DNA of 64,000 nucleotides from Treponema sp. Marseille-Q4130 (GTDB lineage: Bacteria > Spirochaetota > Spirochaetia > Treponematales > Treponemataceae). The translations under genes and the position numbers were made by a program. Shown piece by piece: positions 17,190 to 27,300 of this stretch. Positions within the stretch are counted from its first letter, which is position 1, and every line of letters starts with the position of its first letter. The notes beneath the pieces were generated by a model. It was not told the origin of the DNA and did no database searches. It saw only the letters and a program-made list of their open reading frames with translations. Location of the stretch: positions 217,777-281,776 of the forward strand of contig NZ_JACSET010000001.1 of NCBI RefSeq assembly GCF_014334325.1. Reading direction: 5' to 3'.

Positions 17190-19139
17190 TTATTTGTCGT
17201 CGTGCACTTCGTATTCGGCGTCGTCGGCTTTGCCTTTATCGAAACCGCCGGACTGCGAGGCGCCCTGATCGTGGCCTGCACCGCCGCTTTGGGCTTGGCC
17301 CCCCGCGCCCTGCTGTTGAGACGCCTGCTGTTTGTACACTTCTTCGGCGATCTTGTAGGACGCCTGCTTGAGCGCTTCCGTTTTCGACTTGATCTCTTCG
17401 ACGTTGTCGCCTTCGAGCGCTTTTTTCAGCGCCGCAACGGCATCGTCGATCGCCTGTTTATCCGCAGCGTTTACTTTGTCGCCCAAATCTTTCAGCGTCT
17501 TTTCCGTCGCGTAGATAAGGCTGTCCGCATCGTTTCGCGCATCGACGCTTTCGCGTTTGGCTTTATCGGCCGCGGCGTTCGCTTCCGCATCTTTTACCAT
17601 GCGGTTGATCTCTTCTTCGCTCAAACCGCTCGAAGACGTGATCTGGATGTGCTGCTCTTTGCCCGTACCCAAATCCTTTGCGCTGACATGGACGATACCG
17701 TTCGCATCGATGTCGAAAGTGACTTCGATCTGCGGTACTCCGCGCGGAGCGGCAGGGATGCCGACGAGGTCGAAATTGCCGAGCGTGCGGTTTTGCGCCG
17801 CCATCTCGCGCTCTCCCTGCAGTACGTGAATCGATACCGCCGTCTGTCCGTCGGCCGCCGTCGAAAAGATTTGGCTCTTTTTCGTCGGGATCGTCGTATT
17901 GCGCGGAATGAGCTTCGTAAAGACACCGCCCATCGTTTCGATGCCGAGCGAAAGAGGCGTTACGTCGAGGAGGAGCACGTCTTTTACGTCTCCGCCCAAA
18001 ACGCCGCCCTGGATCGCCGCGCCTACCGCGACCGCTTCATCGGGGTTTACCGAGCGGTTGCCTTCTTTTCCGAAAATCGCTTTGACGACTTCCTGCACTT
18101 TCGGCATACGACTCGAACCGCCGACGAGCAGGACTTCGTCGATTTTATCCGGCGTAATGCCCGCATCGCTCATCGCTTTTTTGCACGGCTCTTTCGTCGC
18201 GTCGAGCAAGTCCGCCGTCATCGCTTCAAACTGCGCCCGCGTCAGCGTTTTTTGCAAGTGCTTCGGACCGGAGGCATCTGCGGTGATAAAGGGCAGATTG
18301 ATGTCGGCCGTCGTCTGCGACGAAAGCTGGATCTTCGCGTTTTCCGCCGCTTCGCGCAAGCGCTGCATCGCCATAGCGTCGTTCGACAGATCGATGCCGC
18401 CAGTGTCTTTTTTAAACTCGTCGACAAGCCAGTTGATGATTCGCCTGTCCCAGTCGTCGCCGCCGAGCTGCGTATTGCCGTTCGTCGATTTGACTTCGAA
18501 GACGCCGTTACCGAGCTCGAGGATGGAAATATCGAAAGTACCGCCGCCCAAATCGTAGACGGCGATCGTCTTTTCTTTACTCGAATCTTTATTGAAACCG
18601 AAGGCGAGAGAAGCTGCAGTCGGTTCGTTGATAATGCGCTTGACGTCAAGACCTGCGATTTTGCCGGCATCCTTTGTCGCCTGGCGCTGCGCGTCGTTGA
18701 AATACGCGGGCACCGTGATGACCGCTTCCGTCACCGGCTGACCGAGATAATCCTCCGCCGTCTTTTTCATCTTTTGCAAAATGAAAGCGCTGATCTCCTG
18801 CGGGCTGTACTGCTTTTTTTCGCCGTTCTGTTCGATTTCGACTCTCACGTCTTCACCGTGGTCGATAACCTTGTACGGCAGCTTCGTCGCTTCTCCCTTC
18901 AATTCGGAAAAGCGGTGCCCGATGAGGCGCTTGATGGAATACACCGTATTTTTCGGGTTCGTCACCATTTGGTTTTTTGCCGGAAGCCCGACGATGCGGT
19001 CGCCCTTCGACGTAAAGCCGACGATGGACGGAGTCGTTCTCCCGCCCTCCGAATTCTGAATGACGACCGGTTCGCCGTTTTCCATAACGGCGACGCATGA
19101 ATTCGTTGTTCCTAAATCAATACCGATAATTTTTCCCAT
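17190..19139 (-). CDS. dnaK: Chaperone DnaK (Hsp70)
   Basis: A 649-residue Hsp70: [15 protein letters not shown] at the N-terminus, [50 protein letters not shown], then the substrate-binding domain ([17 protein letters not shown]) and a Gln/Gly-rich tail ending EYEVHDDK. It folds and protects proteins with DnaJ and GrpE. GGAG precedes the ATG, which lies 16 bp after grpE. A 632-residue open frame on the opposite strand is a coding shadow. Confidence 0.98.
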   Translation of the reverse strand: MGKIIGIDLGTTNSCVAVMENGEPVVIQNSEGGRTTPSIVGFTSKGDRIVGLPAKNQMVTNPKNTVYSIKRLIGHRFSELKGEATKLPYKVIDHGEDVRVEIEQNGEKKQYSPQEISAFILQKMKKTAEDYLGQPVTEAVITVPAYFNDAQRQATKDAGKIAGLDVKRIINEPTAASLAFGFNKDSSKEKTIAVYDLGGGTFDISILELGNGVFEVKSTNGNTQLGGDDWDRRIINWLVDEFKKDTGGIDLSNDAMAMQRLREAAENAKIQLSSQTTADINLPFITADASGPKHLQKTLTRAQFEAMTADLLDATKEPCKKAMSDAGITPDKIDEVLLVGGSSRMPKVQEVVKAIFGKEGNRSVNPDEAVAVGAAIQGGVLGGDVKDVLLLDVTPLSLGIETMGGVFTKLIPRNTTIPTKKSQIFSTAADGQTAVSIHVLQGEREMAAQNRTLGNFDLVGIPAAPRGVPQIEVTFDIDANGIVHVSAKDLGTGKEQHIQITSSSGLSEEEINRMVKDAEANAAADKAKRESVDARNDADSLIYATEKTLKDLGDKVNAADKQAIDDAVAALKKALEGDNVEEIKSKTEALKQASYKIAEEVYKQQASQQQGAGGQAQSGGAGHDQGASQSGGFDKGKADDAEYEVHDDK

Positions 19140-19155
19140 TTCAATATCTCCTCAA

Positions 19156-19851
19156 TTATTTCGAATCGGATTTCTGTCCGGCTTTTTCGTCCGATTGAAC
19201 CGAACCGTCGGGCATTGTCACCATAACTTTTGCGTGTCTGATAATCCTGTCTTTTAACTTATATCCCTTTAAATATACTTCTTTTAAAACCGGTTCGGCA
19301 ACAGCACCCTCTACACTGCCGATCGCTTCGTGTTCGTCGGGGTTGAACGCATCGCCGGGTGCCCCGTAGCTCGACAGATTGTATTTGTCTTCGAGCATTT
19401 TGACGAGCGATGCGTTTATCATTTTTACGCCGTCGGCGATCGATTTTACGTCTTTAGCGCTCGACGCAGCGTCCGTCGCACGGTCGAAATTGTCGAGGCT
19501 GTCGAGCAGATCGTGCAAAAGATTTTCGTTCGCGTAGTCGAATACGTCCTGTTTTTCTTTCAGCATACGCTTGCGGTAATTGTCGAAATCGGCCGCACGG
19601 CGCAGCACTTGATCTTTCAAATCGGCATTTTCTTTTTTGAGCGCGTCGATCTGCTTTTGAAGCTCCGAAACCGTATCTCCTGAAGACTCCTCCCCCGATG
19701 CTTCGCCCGATTTTTCGAGCGCAGAGGTATCCGGCTTTTCAGCCGATTTGCAGTCCGCTGCATCTTTTCCGCCGTTTGCTTTCTCTTCACCTGTCGGCGG
19801 CATTCCGGCATGCGTGCCGTTTTCCGTTTTTTCTTTTTCCGATTCACCCAT
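19156..19851 (-). CDS. grpE: GrpE nucleotide exchange factor
   Basis: 231 residues: a disordered, charged N-terminus (about 1-70), a long coiled coil (ELQKQIDALKKENADLKDQV, then RRAADFDNYRKRMLKEKQD, the GrpE signature) and the C-terminal beta domain with GDAFNPDEHEAIG and VYLKGYKLKDRIIRHAKVMV. It releases ADP from DnaK. AGGTGA lies six bases before the ATG. First gene of grpE-dnaK-(dnaJ); hrcA is not next to it, and I see no CIRCE element upstream. Confidence 0.95.
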   Translation of the reverse strand: MGESEKEKTENGTHAGMPPTGEEKANGGKDAADCKSAEKPDTSALEKSGEASGEESSGDTVSELQKQIDALKKENADLKDQVLRRAADFDNYRKRMLKEKQDVFDYANENLLHDLLDSLDNFDRATDAASSAKDVKSIADGVKMINASLVKMLEDKYNLSSYGAPGDAFNPDEHEAIGSVEGAVAEPVLKEVYLKGYKLKDRIIRHAKVMVTMPDGSVQSDEKAGQKSDSK

Positions 19852-20063
19852 GTACTGTCACCTGTAAAAATATCTGAAGAATACAAAGCTGTCCGAAAAC
19901 TCCGGTTTTCATAATGTATCCTTATATACTATAAAAATACTAACGGAGCGGAGTAAGCGTCAAGAAATTTATACCCAGGGGGAGGGCGTTTCGACGGGAT
20001 GCCGAAAAACCGAGTGACTTTTGAAACGGATCCGGCGGCAATCCGTGTTGCGCGGCACAGCGT

Positions 20064-20099
20064 AGGGGTGTTAAATCCTTCGCACGAATAAATTTTTTT
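20064..20099 (+). repeat. Dispersed repeat R4, inverted copy 2
   Basis: AGGGGTGTTAAATCCTTCGC then ACGAATAAATTTTTTT, the reverse orientation of the copy at 12606. It lies in the 357-bp gap between grpE and the Fbp-type operon. The rest of that gap holds a small hairpin at 19894-19909 and the promoter at 20101. Confidence 0.65.
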
Positions 20100-20100
20100 C

Positions 20101-20128
20101 TTGCGTTTTGAAAATATCGTGATATAAT
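20101..20128 (+). promoter_or_regulatory. Promoter of the Fbp-type operon
   Basis: TTGCGT (20101-20106), a 16-bp spacer, TATAAT (20123-20128), with a predicted leader of about 75 nt. No Fur-like dyad is evident to me. Confidence 0.6.
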
Positions 20129-20208
20129 CAAAGTATTAATCTGAACCGAAAGGATATTCAATCATCGATATGTCGTCAATTCGGTTTTTTTATGTTATGG
20201 AGGATTTT

Positions 20209-21246
20209 ATGAAAAAGTTGGCAGGGGTACTCGTATTGTTTGCGCTGGTTTTCGTCGGATGTAAAAAAGCCGATAAAAAGGCAGCTGCAAGCGACGTAAC
20301 CGGTAAAGTCGTTATCTATACGTCGATGTACGAAGACGTTATAGATGCGGTCAGCCAAAAGCTCAAAGCGCAATTTCCGCACCTCGAAGTGGAATTCTTT
20401 TACGGCGGTACCGGAAAAATCCAAGCTAAAATCGCTGCGGAAAAAGACAGCGGCAAACTCGGCTGCGATATGATGATGGTCGCCGAACCCGCCTATTCGC
20501 TCGAATTAAAAGAAAACGGTATGCTGCACAATTACGTGTCATCGGAAGCGGCTTCTCTTTCGTTCGAATACGATAAAGAGGGCGCATGGTATCCCGTACG
20601 CATCTGTACGATGGTTCTCGCCTACAATCCCGAAAAATATTCTACAAGCGACATTCCGACGACGCTCAAAGATTTCGCGCTCGATCCGCGCCTTACCGGC
20701 TACAGTTCCATGTCGAACCCGCTCACGTCGGGCACGGCTATGGCTTCGATCGTCGGTCTCCTCGACGCATACGGCGAAGATTATTTTGTCGGTCTCGGAA
20801 AACAGCGCGTCGCCATCGAATCCGGCTCCGTCGCGCTCACCAAGCTCGAAACCGGTGAATGCAAAGAGATCATGATACTCGAAGAATCCGTATTGAAAAA
20901 ACGGCAGGAAGAGGGTTCGAAGCTTGCTGTCATCTATCCCGAAGACGGAGTATTGTGCATCCCGTCGACGGTTATGACGGTCAACGAAAAATGGTGTGCG
21001 AACAACAACATCAAAGCGTGTGAAGCGGTGACCGACTGGCTGCTCGGTAAAGACGGACAGCAGTGCATGGTAGACGGCTGGATGCATTCGGTCAGGGGCG
21101 ATGTCGATTACGTTCCCTACGATTCCATTCCGAACAAAGAAGCGTACGCGAAGACGATCCCGATCGATTGGGAAAAATGCTACAAAGAGCGCGATTCGAT
21201 CCGCACGGCATTCGAAGAGCACGTCACGATTAAAAAAAATAAATAA
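20209..21246 (+). CDS. Fbp-type ABC transporter substrate-binding lipoprotein
   Basis: The roughly 345-residue protein has a lipoprotein signal (MKKLAGVLVLFALVFVGCKK, lipobox Cys in VGC) and the extracellular solute-binding fold of the ferric-iron/AfuA/PotD group: VVIYTSMYEDVIDAVSQKLK near the mature N-terminus, FFYGGTGKIQAKI, GCDMMMVAEPAYSLEL and a TYR-type C-terminal half. The ATG at 20209 (Shine-Dalgarno ATGGAGGA) is chosen over an upstream frame because it begins the signal peptide. It is the first gene of an SBP-permease-ATPase operon. Ligand: iron is the family default, but phosphosugar or aminophosphonate binding is equally possible. Confidence 0.85.
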   Translation: MKKLAGVLVLFALVFVGCKKADKKAAASDVTGKVVIYTSMYEDVIDAVSQKLKAQFPHLEVEFFYGGTGKIQAKIAAEKDSGKLGCDMMMVAEPAYSLELKENGMLHNYVSSEAASLSFEYDKEGAWYPVRICTMVLAYNPEKYSTSDIPTTLKDFALDPRLTGYSSMSNPLTSGTAMASIVGLLDAYGEDYFVGLGKQRVAIESGSVALTKLETGECKEIMILEESVLKKRQEEGSKLAVIYPEDGVLCIPSTVMTVNEKWCANNNIKACEAVTDWLLGKDGQQCMVDGWMHSVRGDVDYVPYDSIPNKEAYAKTIPIDWEKCYKERDSIRTAFEEHVTIKKNK

Positions 21247-21326
21247 TTATCGATTCCGAACTGCGCACGAAGCGGCATGCTTTGTGCGCGCTTTTATTTG
21301 TAAAAGAATAACCAAAGGAAAACAAA

Positions 21327-23012
21327 TTGGAAAATCAAAAAAAACTGTATTTCGATTTCAAATGGGTGATCATCTTTTTGATTGTGGGATTCCTGATCAT
21401 CTTCCAAGTGCTGCCGCTTGTCTACCTGCTTGTCCGCTCCATGTTTATCAACGGACGTTTTTCGCTCGAGGGATTTAAAAACATCTACTCATACGCGCTC
21501 AACTGGACCTGCTTAAAGACGACGCTCGTCGCAGCGACGCTCACGATGATCTTCGGCGTACTGCTTTCGTTTCCGCTCGCGTGGCTTGTCGGCCGCACGA
21601 ATCTCTACGGTAAAAAAATATTCCGCACCGTCTTCGTCATGACCTATATGGTGCCTCCCTATGTCGGAGCGATGGCGTGGCTCAGGCTTTTGAATCCGAC
21701 CGTCGGCACGATGAACGTCGCCCTCGCAAAGATTTTTCATCTGTCGCAGAATCCGTTCAATATCTACACGGTCGGCGGCATGGTATGGGTGTTGACGACA
21801 TTTTATTATCCTTATGCGTTTATCACGATTTCGCGCGCTATGGAAAAAATGGATCCGTCGCTCGAAGAAGCGTCCCGCATATCGGGAGCCTCTCCGATGA
21901 AAACGCTTTTTACCGTTACGATTCCGCTCGCGCTTCCGAGCCTCATCGCCGCAGCTTTGCTCGTATTCGTCGCAGCCGCTTCGTGCTACGGCATTCCGTC
22001 GATCATCGGAGCGCCGGGTCAGATATATACGGTGACGACGCGCATCATCGATTATGTGCAGATCGGAAACGATGAAGGACTCACGCATGCGACCTGCCTT
22101 GCCGTCTTTCTCATGGCGGTCGCATTGATAATTTTGTACGTGTCGAATTTCATCGTCGGAAAAAAAGAGTACATCACCGTATCGGGAAAATCGACGCATC
22201 CGTCCATCGTCGATTTGGGAAGATGGAGAATACCCGTTACGATCCTCGTCGTACTCTTTGCGATCCTCGTCGTCGTCATTCCGTTTTGGACGGTCATTTC
22301 CACGTCGGTTACGATGAACATGGGCAAAGACGTGTTCGCCGAAAACAATATCACGTGGCGTTATTGGAAAATCATCTTTTCGCGCAAGTCGATTTTAAAT
22401 TCGTTTAAAAACAGCATCACTTATGCTTTCCTTGCCGCAACTTTCGGTATGCTCGTCAGCGTCGTTATGGCGTGGCTTTTAAAACGCACCGAAGCGAAGG
22501 GACGCGAAATTCCGGACTTTTTAATAACGGTCGGAAGCGGCACTCCGAGCGTCGTCATCGCCCTTGCGCTCATCATGACGATGACCGGCAAATTCCGCAT
22601 CAACATCTACAATACGATAGGCATCATGGTTATTGCGTACATGATCAAATACATGATGATGGGTATGCGTACCGTCGTATCGGCTTTTACGCAGATAAGC
22701 CCGTCGCTCGAAAGCGCCGCTCAAATTGCGGGCGCGGGCTGGGTGCAGCGCTTAAAAGACATCGTGCTGCCGCTTATAAGCCCTTCGGTCGTCGCCGGCT
22801 GGTTTCTCATCTTTATGCCGTGCTTTTACGAGCTGACGATGTCGACGCTTTTGTATTCGAACAGTACGAAAACGCTCGGCGTGGAATTGTTTACGTATCA
22901 GACTTTCCACAGTCAGCAGACGGCATCCGCACTTGCAACGGCGATCCTCGCGATCGTCATCATCATGAATACGGTGCTGAATAAATTGACAAAGGGCAAA
23001 TTTTCGATTTAG
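21327..23012 (+). CDS. Fbp-type ABC transporter permease (fused two-domain)
   Basis: The 561-residue permease has two homologous halves with about twelve hydrophobic segments, each carrying an EAA loop (EEASRISGASPMKTLFTVTI and ESAAQIAGAGWVQRLKDIVL). This is the double-domain FbpB/AfuB form. The start is a TTG at 21327, supported by AAAGGAA eight bases upstream and by the lack of an in-frame ATG nearby. It follows the SBP gene by 80 bp, which hold no strong terminator. Confidence 0.9.
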   Translation: MENQKKLYFDFKWVIIFLIVGFLIIFQVLPLVYLLVRSMFINGRFSLEGFKNIYSYALNWTCLKTTLVAATLTMIFGVLLSFPLAWLVGRTNLYGKKIFRTVFVMTYMVPPYVGAMAWLRLLNPTVGTMNVALAKIFHLSQNPFNIYTVGGMVWVLTTFYYPYAFITISRAMEKMDPSLEEASRISGASPMKTLFTVTIPLALPSLIAAALLVFVAAASCYGIPSIIGAPGQIYTVTTRIIDYVQIGNDEGLTHATCLAVFLMAVALIILYVSNFIVGKKEYITVSGKSTHPSIVDLGRWRIPVTILVVLFAILVVVIPFWTVISTSVTMNMGKDVFAENNITWRYWKIIFSRKSILNSFKNSITYAFLAATFGMLVSVVMAWLLKRTEAKGREIPDFLITVGSGTPSVVIALALIMTMTGKFRINIYNTIGIMVIAYMIKYMMMGMRTVVSAFTQISPSLESAAQIAGAGWVQRLKDIVLPLISPSVVAGWFLIFMPCFYELTMSTLLYSNSTKTLGVELFTYQTFHSQQTASALATAILAIVIIMNTVLNKLTKGKFSI

Positions 23013-23090
23013 CTTCGAGCGCGCGGGGCGCAGGTCGCCGCAAGCCCTGCGAAATTTTTATTTATAAGTTAGGATAGTTTAGGAGAAATT

Positions 23091-24161
23091 ATGTCAACGG
23101 TGAGTATTAAAAACGTAACGAAAGTATACGACGATGAAACGGTCATCGATACGTTCAACGCGGAGATAAAAGACGGAGAGTTCATAACGCTGCTCGGCCC
23201 TTCCGGCTGCGGCAAAACGACGCTTTTGCGTATGATAGCGGGCTTCAGAAAACCTTCGACCGGTTCGATTTCGATCGCCGGAAAAATCGTGTCGGACGAT
23301 ACGACTTTCGTGCCGCCGGAAAAGCGCGGCATCGGCATGGTCTTTCAAACCTACGCGGTGTGGCCGCACATGAACGTGTTCGACAACGTCGCTTATCCGC
23401 TGAAAATTCAAAAGCTGAAAAAAGACGAAATCAAAAAGCGCGTCGGTGCGATCCTCGAAATCGTGCATTTGAGTCAATACGAAAAACGTATGCCGTCCCA
23501 GCTTTCAGGCGGTCAGCAGCAGCGCGTAGCGCTCGGAAGAGCCCTCGTCGCCGAGCCGAAACTGCTCCTCCTCGACGAACCGCTTTCAAACCTCGACGCC
23601 AAGCTGCGGGAAAGTATGCGCTTCGAAATCAAAGATATTCAAAAAAAGCTCGGCATCACCGTCGTCTATGTCACGCACGATCAAGTCGAAGCGATGACGA
23701 TGAGCGACCGCGTGTTTTTAATAAACAACGGCGTCGTACAGCAAGTCGGTTCTCCGCTCGAAATCTACCGCAATCCCGTCAATCAATTCGTCGCAAACTT
23801 TGTCGGAAAAGCGAACTTCCTCAAGGGGACGGCGTCCGACGGCCGCATTTCGATTGCAGGAACGAATCAAAGCGTGCCGTATTCGGGAAATCTTTCGGGA
23901 AACGTCGTGCTGACGCTGCGTCCGGAAAATGTAAAGATCGTTCCGTCGGGAGGAGATCTCACCGGCACGATTCAAAATATGTACTATCTCGGAGATGAAA
24001 ACGACTGCCGCGTCGACTTGGGCGGCGTTTCGCTTCGCATCATCGCAGATCCGCACAGCTTCGATTCGCTTTCAGCCGGTCAAAAGATCGATATGAAAAT
24101 TCAGGATGAATTGGTATACGCCGACGACGGCAAAGACGATCAATATAAAATTTTGACGTGA
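23091..24161 (+). CDS. Fbp/Pot-type ABC transporter ATP-binding protein
   Basis: 356 residues: Walker A GPSGCGKTT, Q-loop VFQTYAVWPH, signature LSGGQQQR, Walker B LLLLDEPLSNLDAKLRE, switch VTHDQVEAMTMSD, and a C-terminal TOBE-like beta domain (VVLTLRPENVKIVPSGG). TAGGAGA precedes the ATG. It completes the operon starting at 20209. The neighbourhood has no further enzyme that would hint at the ligand. Confidence 0.94.
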   Translation: MSTVSIKNVTKVYDDETVIDTFNAEIKDGEFITLLGPSGCGKTTLLRMIAGFRKPSTGSISIAGKIVSDDTTFVPPEKRGIGMVFQTYAVWPHMNVFDNVAYPLKIQKLKKDEIKKRVGAILEIVHLSQYEKRMPSQLSGGQQQRVALGRALVAEPKLLLLDEPLSNLDAKLRESMRFEIKDIQKKLGITVVYVTHDQVEAMTMSDRVFLINNGVVQQVGSPLEIYRNPVNQFVANFVGKANFLKGTASDGRISIAGTNQSVPYSGNLSGNVVLTLRPENVKIVPSGGDLTGTIQNMYYLGDENDCRVDLGGVSLRIIADPHSFDSLSAGQKIDMKIQDELVYADDGKDDQYKILT

Positions 24162-24224
24162 TGAAAGGACGGGAGCCGTATCGGAGCGCTTTACGGCTTC
24201 CGTTTTTCCGCGCGCAGCTTGTTT

Positions 24225-24300
24225 TATTCGTGCGGAGGGTTCAATATTCCGACGCCGCTTGAAGCTTCGCTGCGAGACTGTGTCGGACTTGTTGATTAAA
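24225..24300. repeat. Dispersed repeat R4, copy 3 (long form)
   Basis: ATTCGTGCGGAGGGTTCAAT, then TTCCGACG and CTTGTTGATTA with a longer internal loop containing GAAGC-TTC-GCTG. Same orientation as the copy at 12606 and again just after an operon end. Confidence 0.65.
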
Positions 24301-24386
24301 AAAGAATTCATAAAAAAATCACCTTTTTTTCTCATATCGTGTTATAATTTACGAGTGTACGTCGATAAAGCGAACACGGAGATGCG

Positions 24387-27300
24387 GTGAAAATTTCGTA
24401 TAATGAATTTCATGTAAGTAAAAAAGTCAGAGACCTCTGCCGTTTCAACGAAACGCTGTTCGCTTCTTCCGGCAACGTAATTTTCTCCGACCTGTATCAA
24501 GTGCGCACCTTTGCCGAAAAACTGAACGCCTACTTCGATAAACGAAACGAACACGAAAAGCGCGTGTCGGCAGGCGAACTCAACGCGATGGGTCTTATCG
24601 ATGAAATCTTCCATTACGTGTGTATGCTGTATCGAAGAGATGCGGCAGGGGAGTCGTTCAGCGCCCTCCTTGCAAAACTCGATGACGAATTCGGAGTCGC
24701 ACAGACGGACGCTCTCCTCTTGTCGTTTATCGCCGAGTTTCCGCCGGCGGCCGTTCGTAACGGTACGGTGAGCGCCGAAGAGTATCTTTCCGAGACCGCA
24801 TTCGACGAAGGTGCGAATCGCGAGCGGACAAATCGTGAACAGACGCTTGAAGAACTTATACTCCTGCACCTTGCAAACGAAAATCCCGCATTTAAAAAAT
24901 TCGCGATTTTGTTTGACGATGCGAAACTCGCTCAAAACCCGTTGTATGGGAAGTCATGGGAAAGTATAAAAACGCATTTCGCTCTGCTTCCGCCGTTCGG
25001 TCCCTTCGCTCACGACCTCATTTCCATGCTGAAAGAACCCGTTGTCTACAGTCCCGAAAGCCTCAAAGGTCAGCTCGATTACATCCGCCTGCACTGGGGG
25101 ACGATGCTCGGGGATATGATCAAGCGCCTGCTCGCCGGCATCGATACGATGCAGGAAGAAGAAAAAGCGGCGTGGCAGGGCGGGGGTGAGATCGAAGCGG
25201 TGCCGTACAGCTACGAAAATCTCACAAAAGAATACGAGCGTTTCAGCGCGGACAGCGCCTGGATGCCGCGCGTCGTGCTCATTGCAAAGATGGTGCTCGT
25301 GTGGCTCGATCAGCTTTCAAAAAAATATTCCCGCGCGATTACCCGTCTCGACGAAATCCCCAACGAAGAGCTCGACACACTTCGGGACGAAGGCTTTACG
25401 GGGCTCTGGCTCATCGGCTTATGGGAGCGGAGTTATGCGAGTAAGCGCATCAAGCAGATCAACGGAAATGCGGATGCGGCAGCGAGCGCATACAGCCTCT
25501 ATGATTATGAAATCGCGCACGATATCGGCGGCTGGGATGCGCTCATAAACCTGCGTACACGGCTATGGCAGCGCGGCATCCGTCTCGCATCCGACATGGT
25601 GCCGAATCACACGGGTATGGATTCGAAGTGGGTCGTCGAAAAACCCGACCTCTTCATTCAGCGAAGGGATTGCCCCTTTCCGCACTACACGTTCAACGGC
25701 GAAAATCTTTCGCGCGACGGGCGGGTCGGCATCTATCTCGAAGATCACTATTATACGAAAACGGACTGCGCCGTCATCTTTAAGCGAGTCGACAACTATA
25801 CCGGAGATGTGCGCTATATCTACCACGGAAACGACGGCACGGGTCTTCCGTGGAACGATACGGCACAGATCGATTTTTTGAATCCTGTTGCGCGAGAAGA
25901 AGTGATGCAGGAGATCGTCAACGTCGCGAAAAATTTTCCGATCATCAGATTCGATGCGGCGATGGTGCTCGCAAAAAAACACATCAGACGGCTGTGGTAC
26001 CCTGAGCCGGGGCACGGAGGGGACATCGCGACGCGGAGTGAAACTTCTCTTTCGACGGAAGAATTCAATCAGGCGATCCCGAACGAATTTTGGAGAGAAG
26101 TCGTCGACAGGATCGCAGCCGAAGTTCCCGACACGCTCTTGCTCGCCGAAGCATTTTGGATGATGGAAGGTTACTTCGTCCGTACGCTCGGTATGCACCG
26201 TGTCTACAACAGCGCGTTTATGAACATGCTCAAAAAAGAGGAAAATCAAAAATACCGCGATACGATAAAGAATACGTTGCGTTTCGATCCGCAAGTGCTC
26301 AAACGCTTTGTAAACTTCGTCAACAATCCCGACGAAGAAACCGCCGTCGCGCAGTTCGGTAAGGGCGACAAATACTTCGGCGTGTGTACGCTCATGGTTA
26401 CGATGCCCGGTCTTCCGATGTTCGGACACGGCCAGATCGAAGGTTTCGAAGAAAAGTACGGCATGGAATATACGCGCGCATATCGGAATGAAGTTCCCGA
26501 CGAAGGGTTCGTCGCGCGTCATCGTCGCGATATTTTCCCGCTTATGAAAAAGCGCCGCCTTTTTGCGGACGTCGAAAATTTTTTATTTTACGATCTGTGG
26601 AACGAAGGCAGCGTCGATGAAAACGTATTCGCCTATTCGAACTGTGCGGACGGAGAATGTTCGATCGTCGTCTACAACAATACGTACGGGAGATCCGCAG
26701 GGTGGATCAAAGATTCCGTGCCCTATGCCGTTAAAACGGGAAGCGGCGAAAACGACAGACAGCTTGTAACGCGGACTATAGTCGATGGACTGCATCTCAG
26801 CGGCGAACGCGATACGTACTGTATTTTCTATGAACAGCGGTTGGGGCTCTATTATATACGCGAAAACGGCGATATTCGTGAAAACGGATTGTTTATTTCG
26901 CTGAACGGATTCGAATCGCAGGTCTATACGGGTATCCGTCAAGTTAAGGACACCGACACGCATAAATACCGCACTTTGTGTGAAGCACTCGCAGGTCGAG
27001 GCGCAGAAGATTTGGATACGCTTTGGGAAGAGATCGAATACTGGGAATTGTATATGCCACTCGAAGCCTTCGCGATTTTTTTGATTGCGAAAACGGAATC
27101 GCTGCTGTATTCTGCGGACAGGCCGTACTTGGATAAAAAAGCACTTGCAGATAAAGTGCAGTCGCTCATGGATGAAGTCGAAGAAACTGCGCTTGCATTC
27201 TACGCCGTAGCACGACGGTTTGCCGAAGACGCGGGTTTTAAAGTCGCGCCGCCTGAAAAACAATTTCGACAATTTAATAAAATGTTTTCCGCCGTTGTGT

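Noticed and set aside
17202-19100. 632-residue open frame on the plus strand
   Set aside because: It lies wholly opposite dnaK and reads as low-complexity Arg/His/Phe-rich sequence with no family likeness. It is a coding shadow of codon bias in dnaK.
25563-26522. 319-residue minus-strand open frame inside the GH13 gene
   Set aside because: Complement of a conserved catalytic domain; no ribosome binding site or homology.
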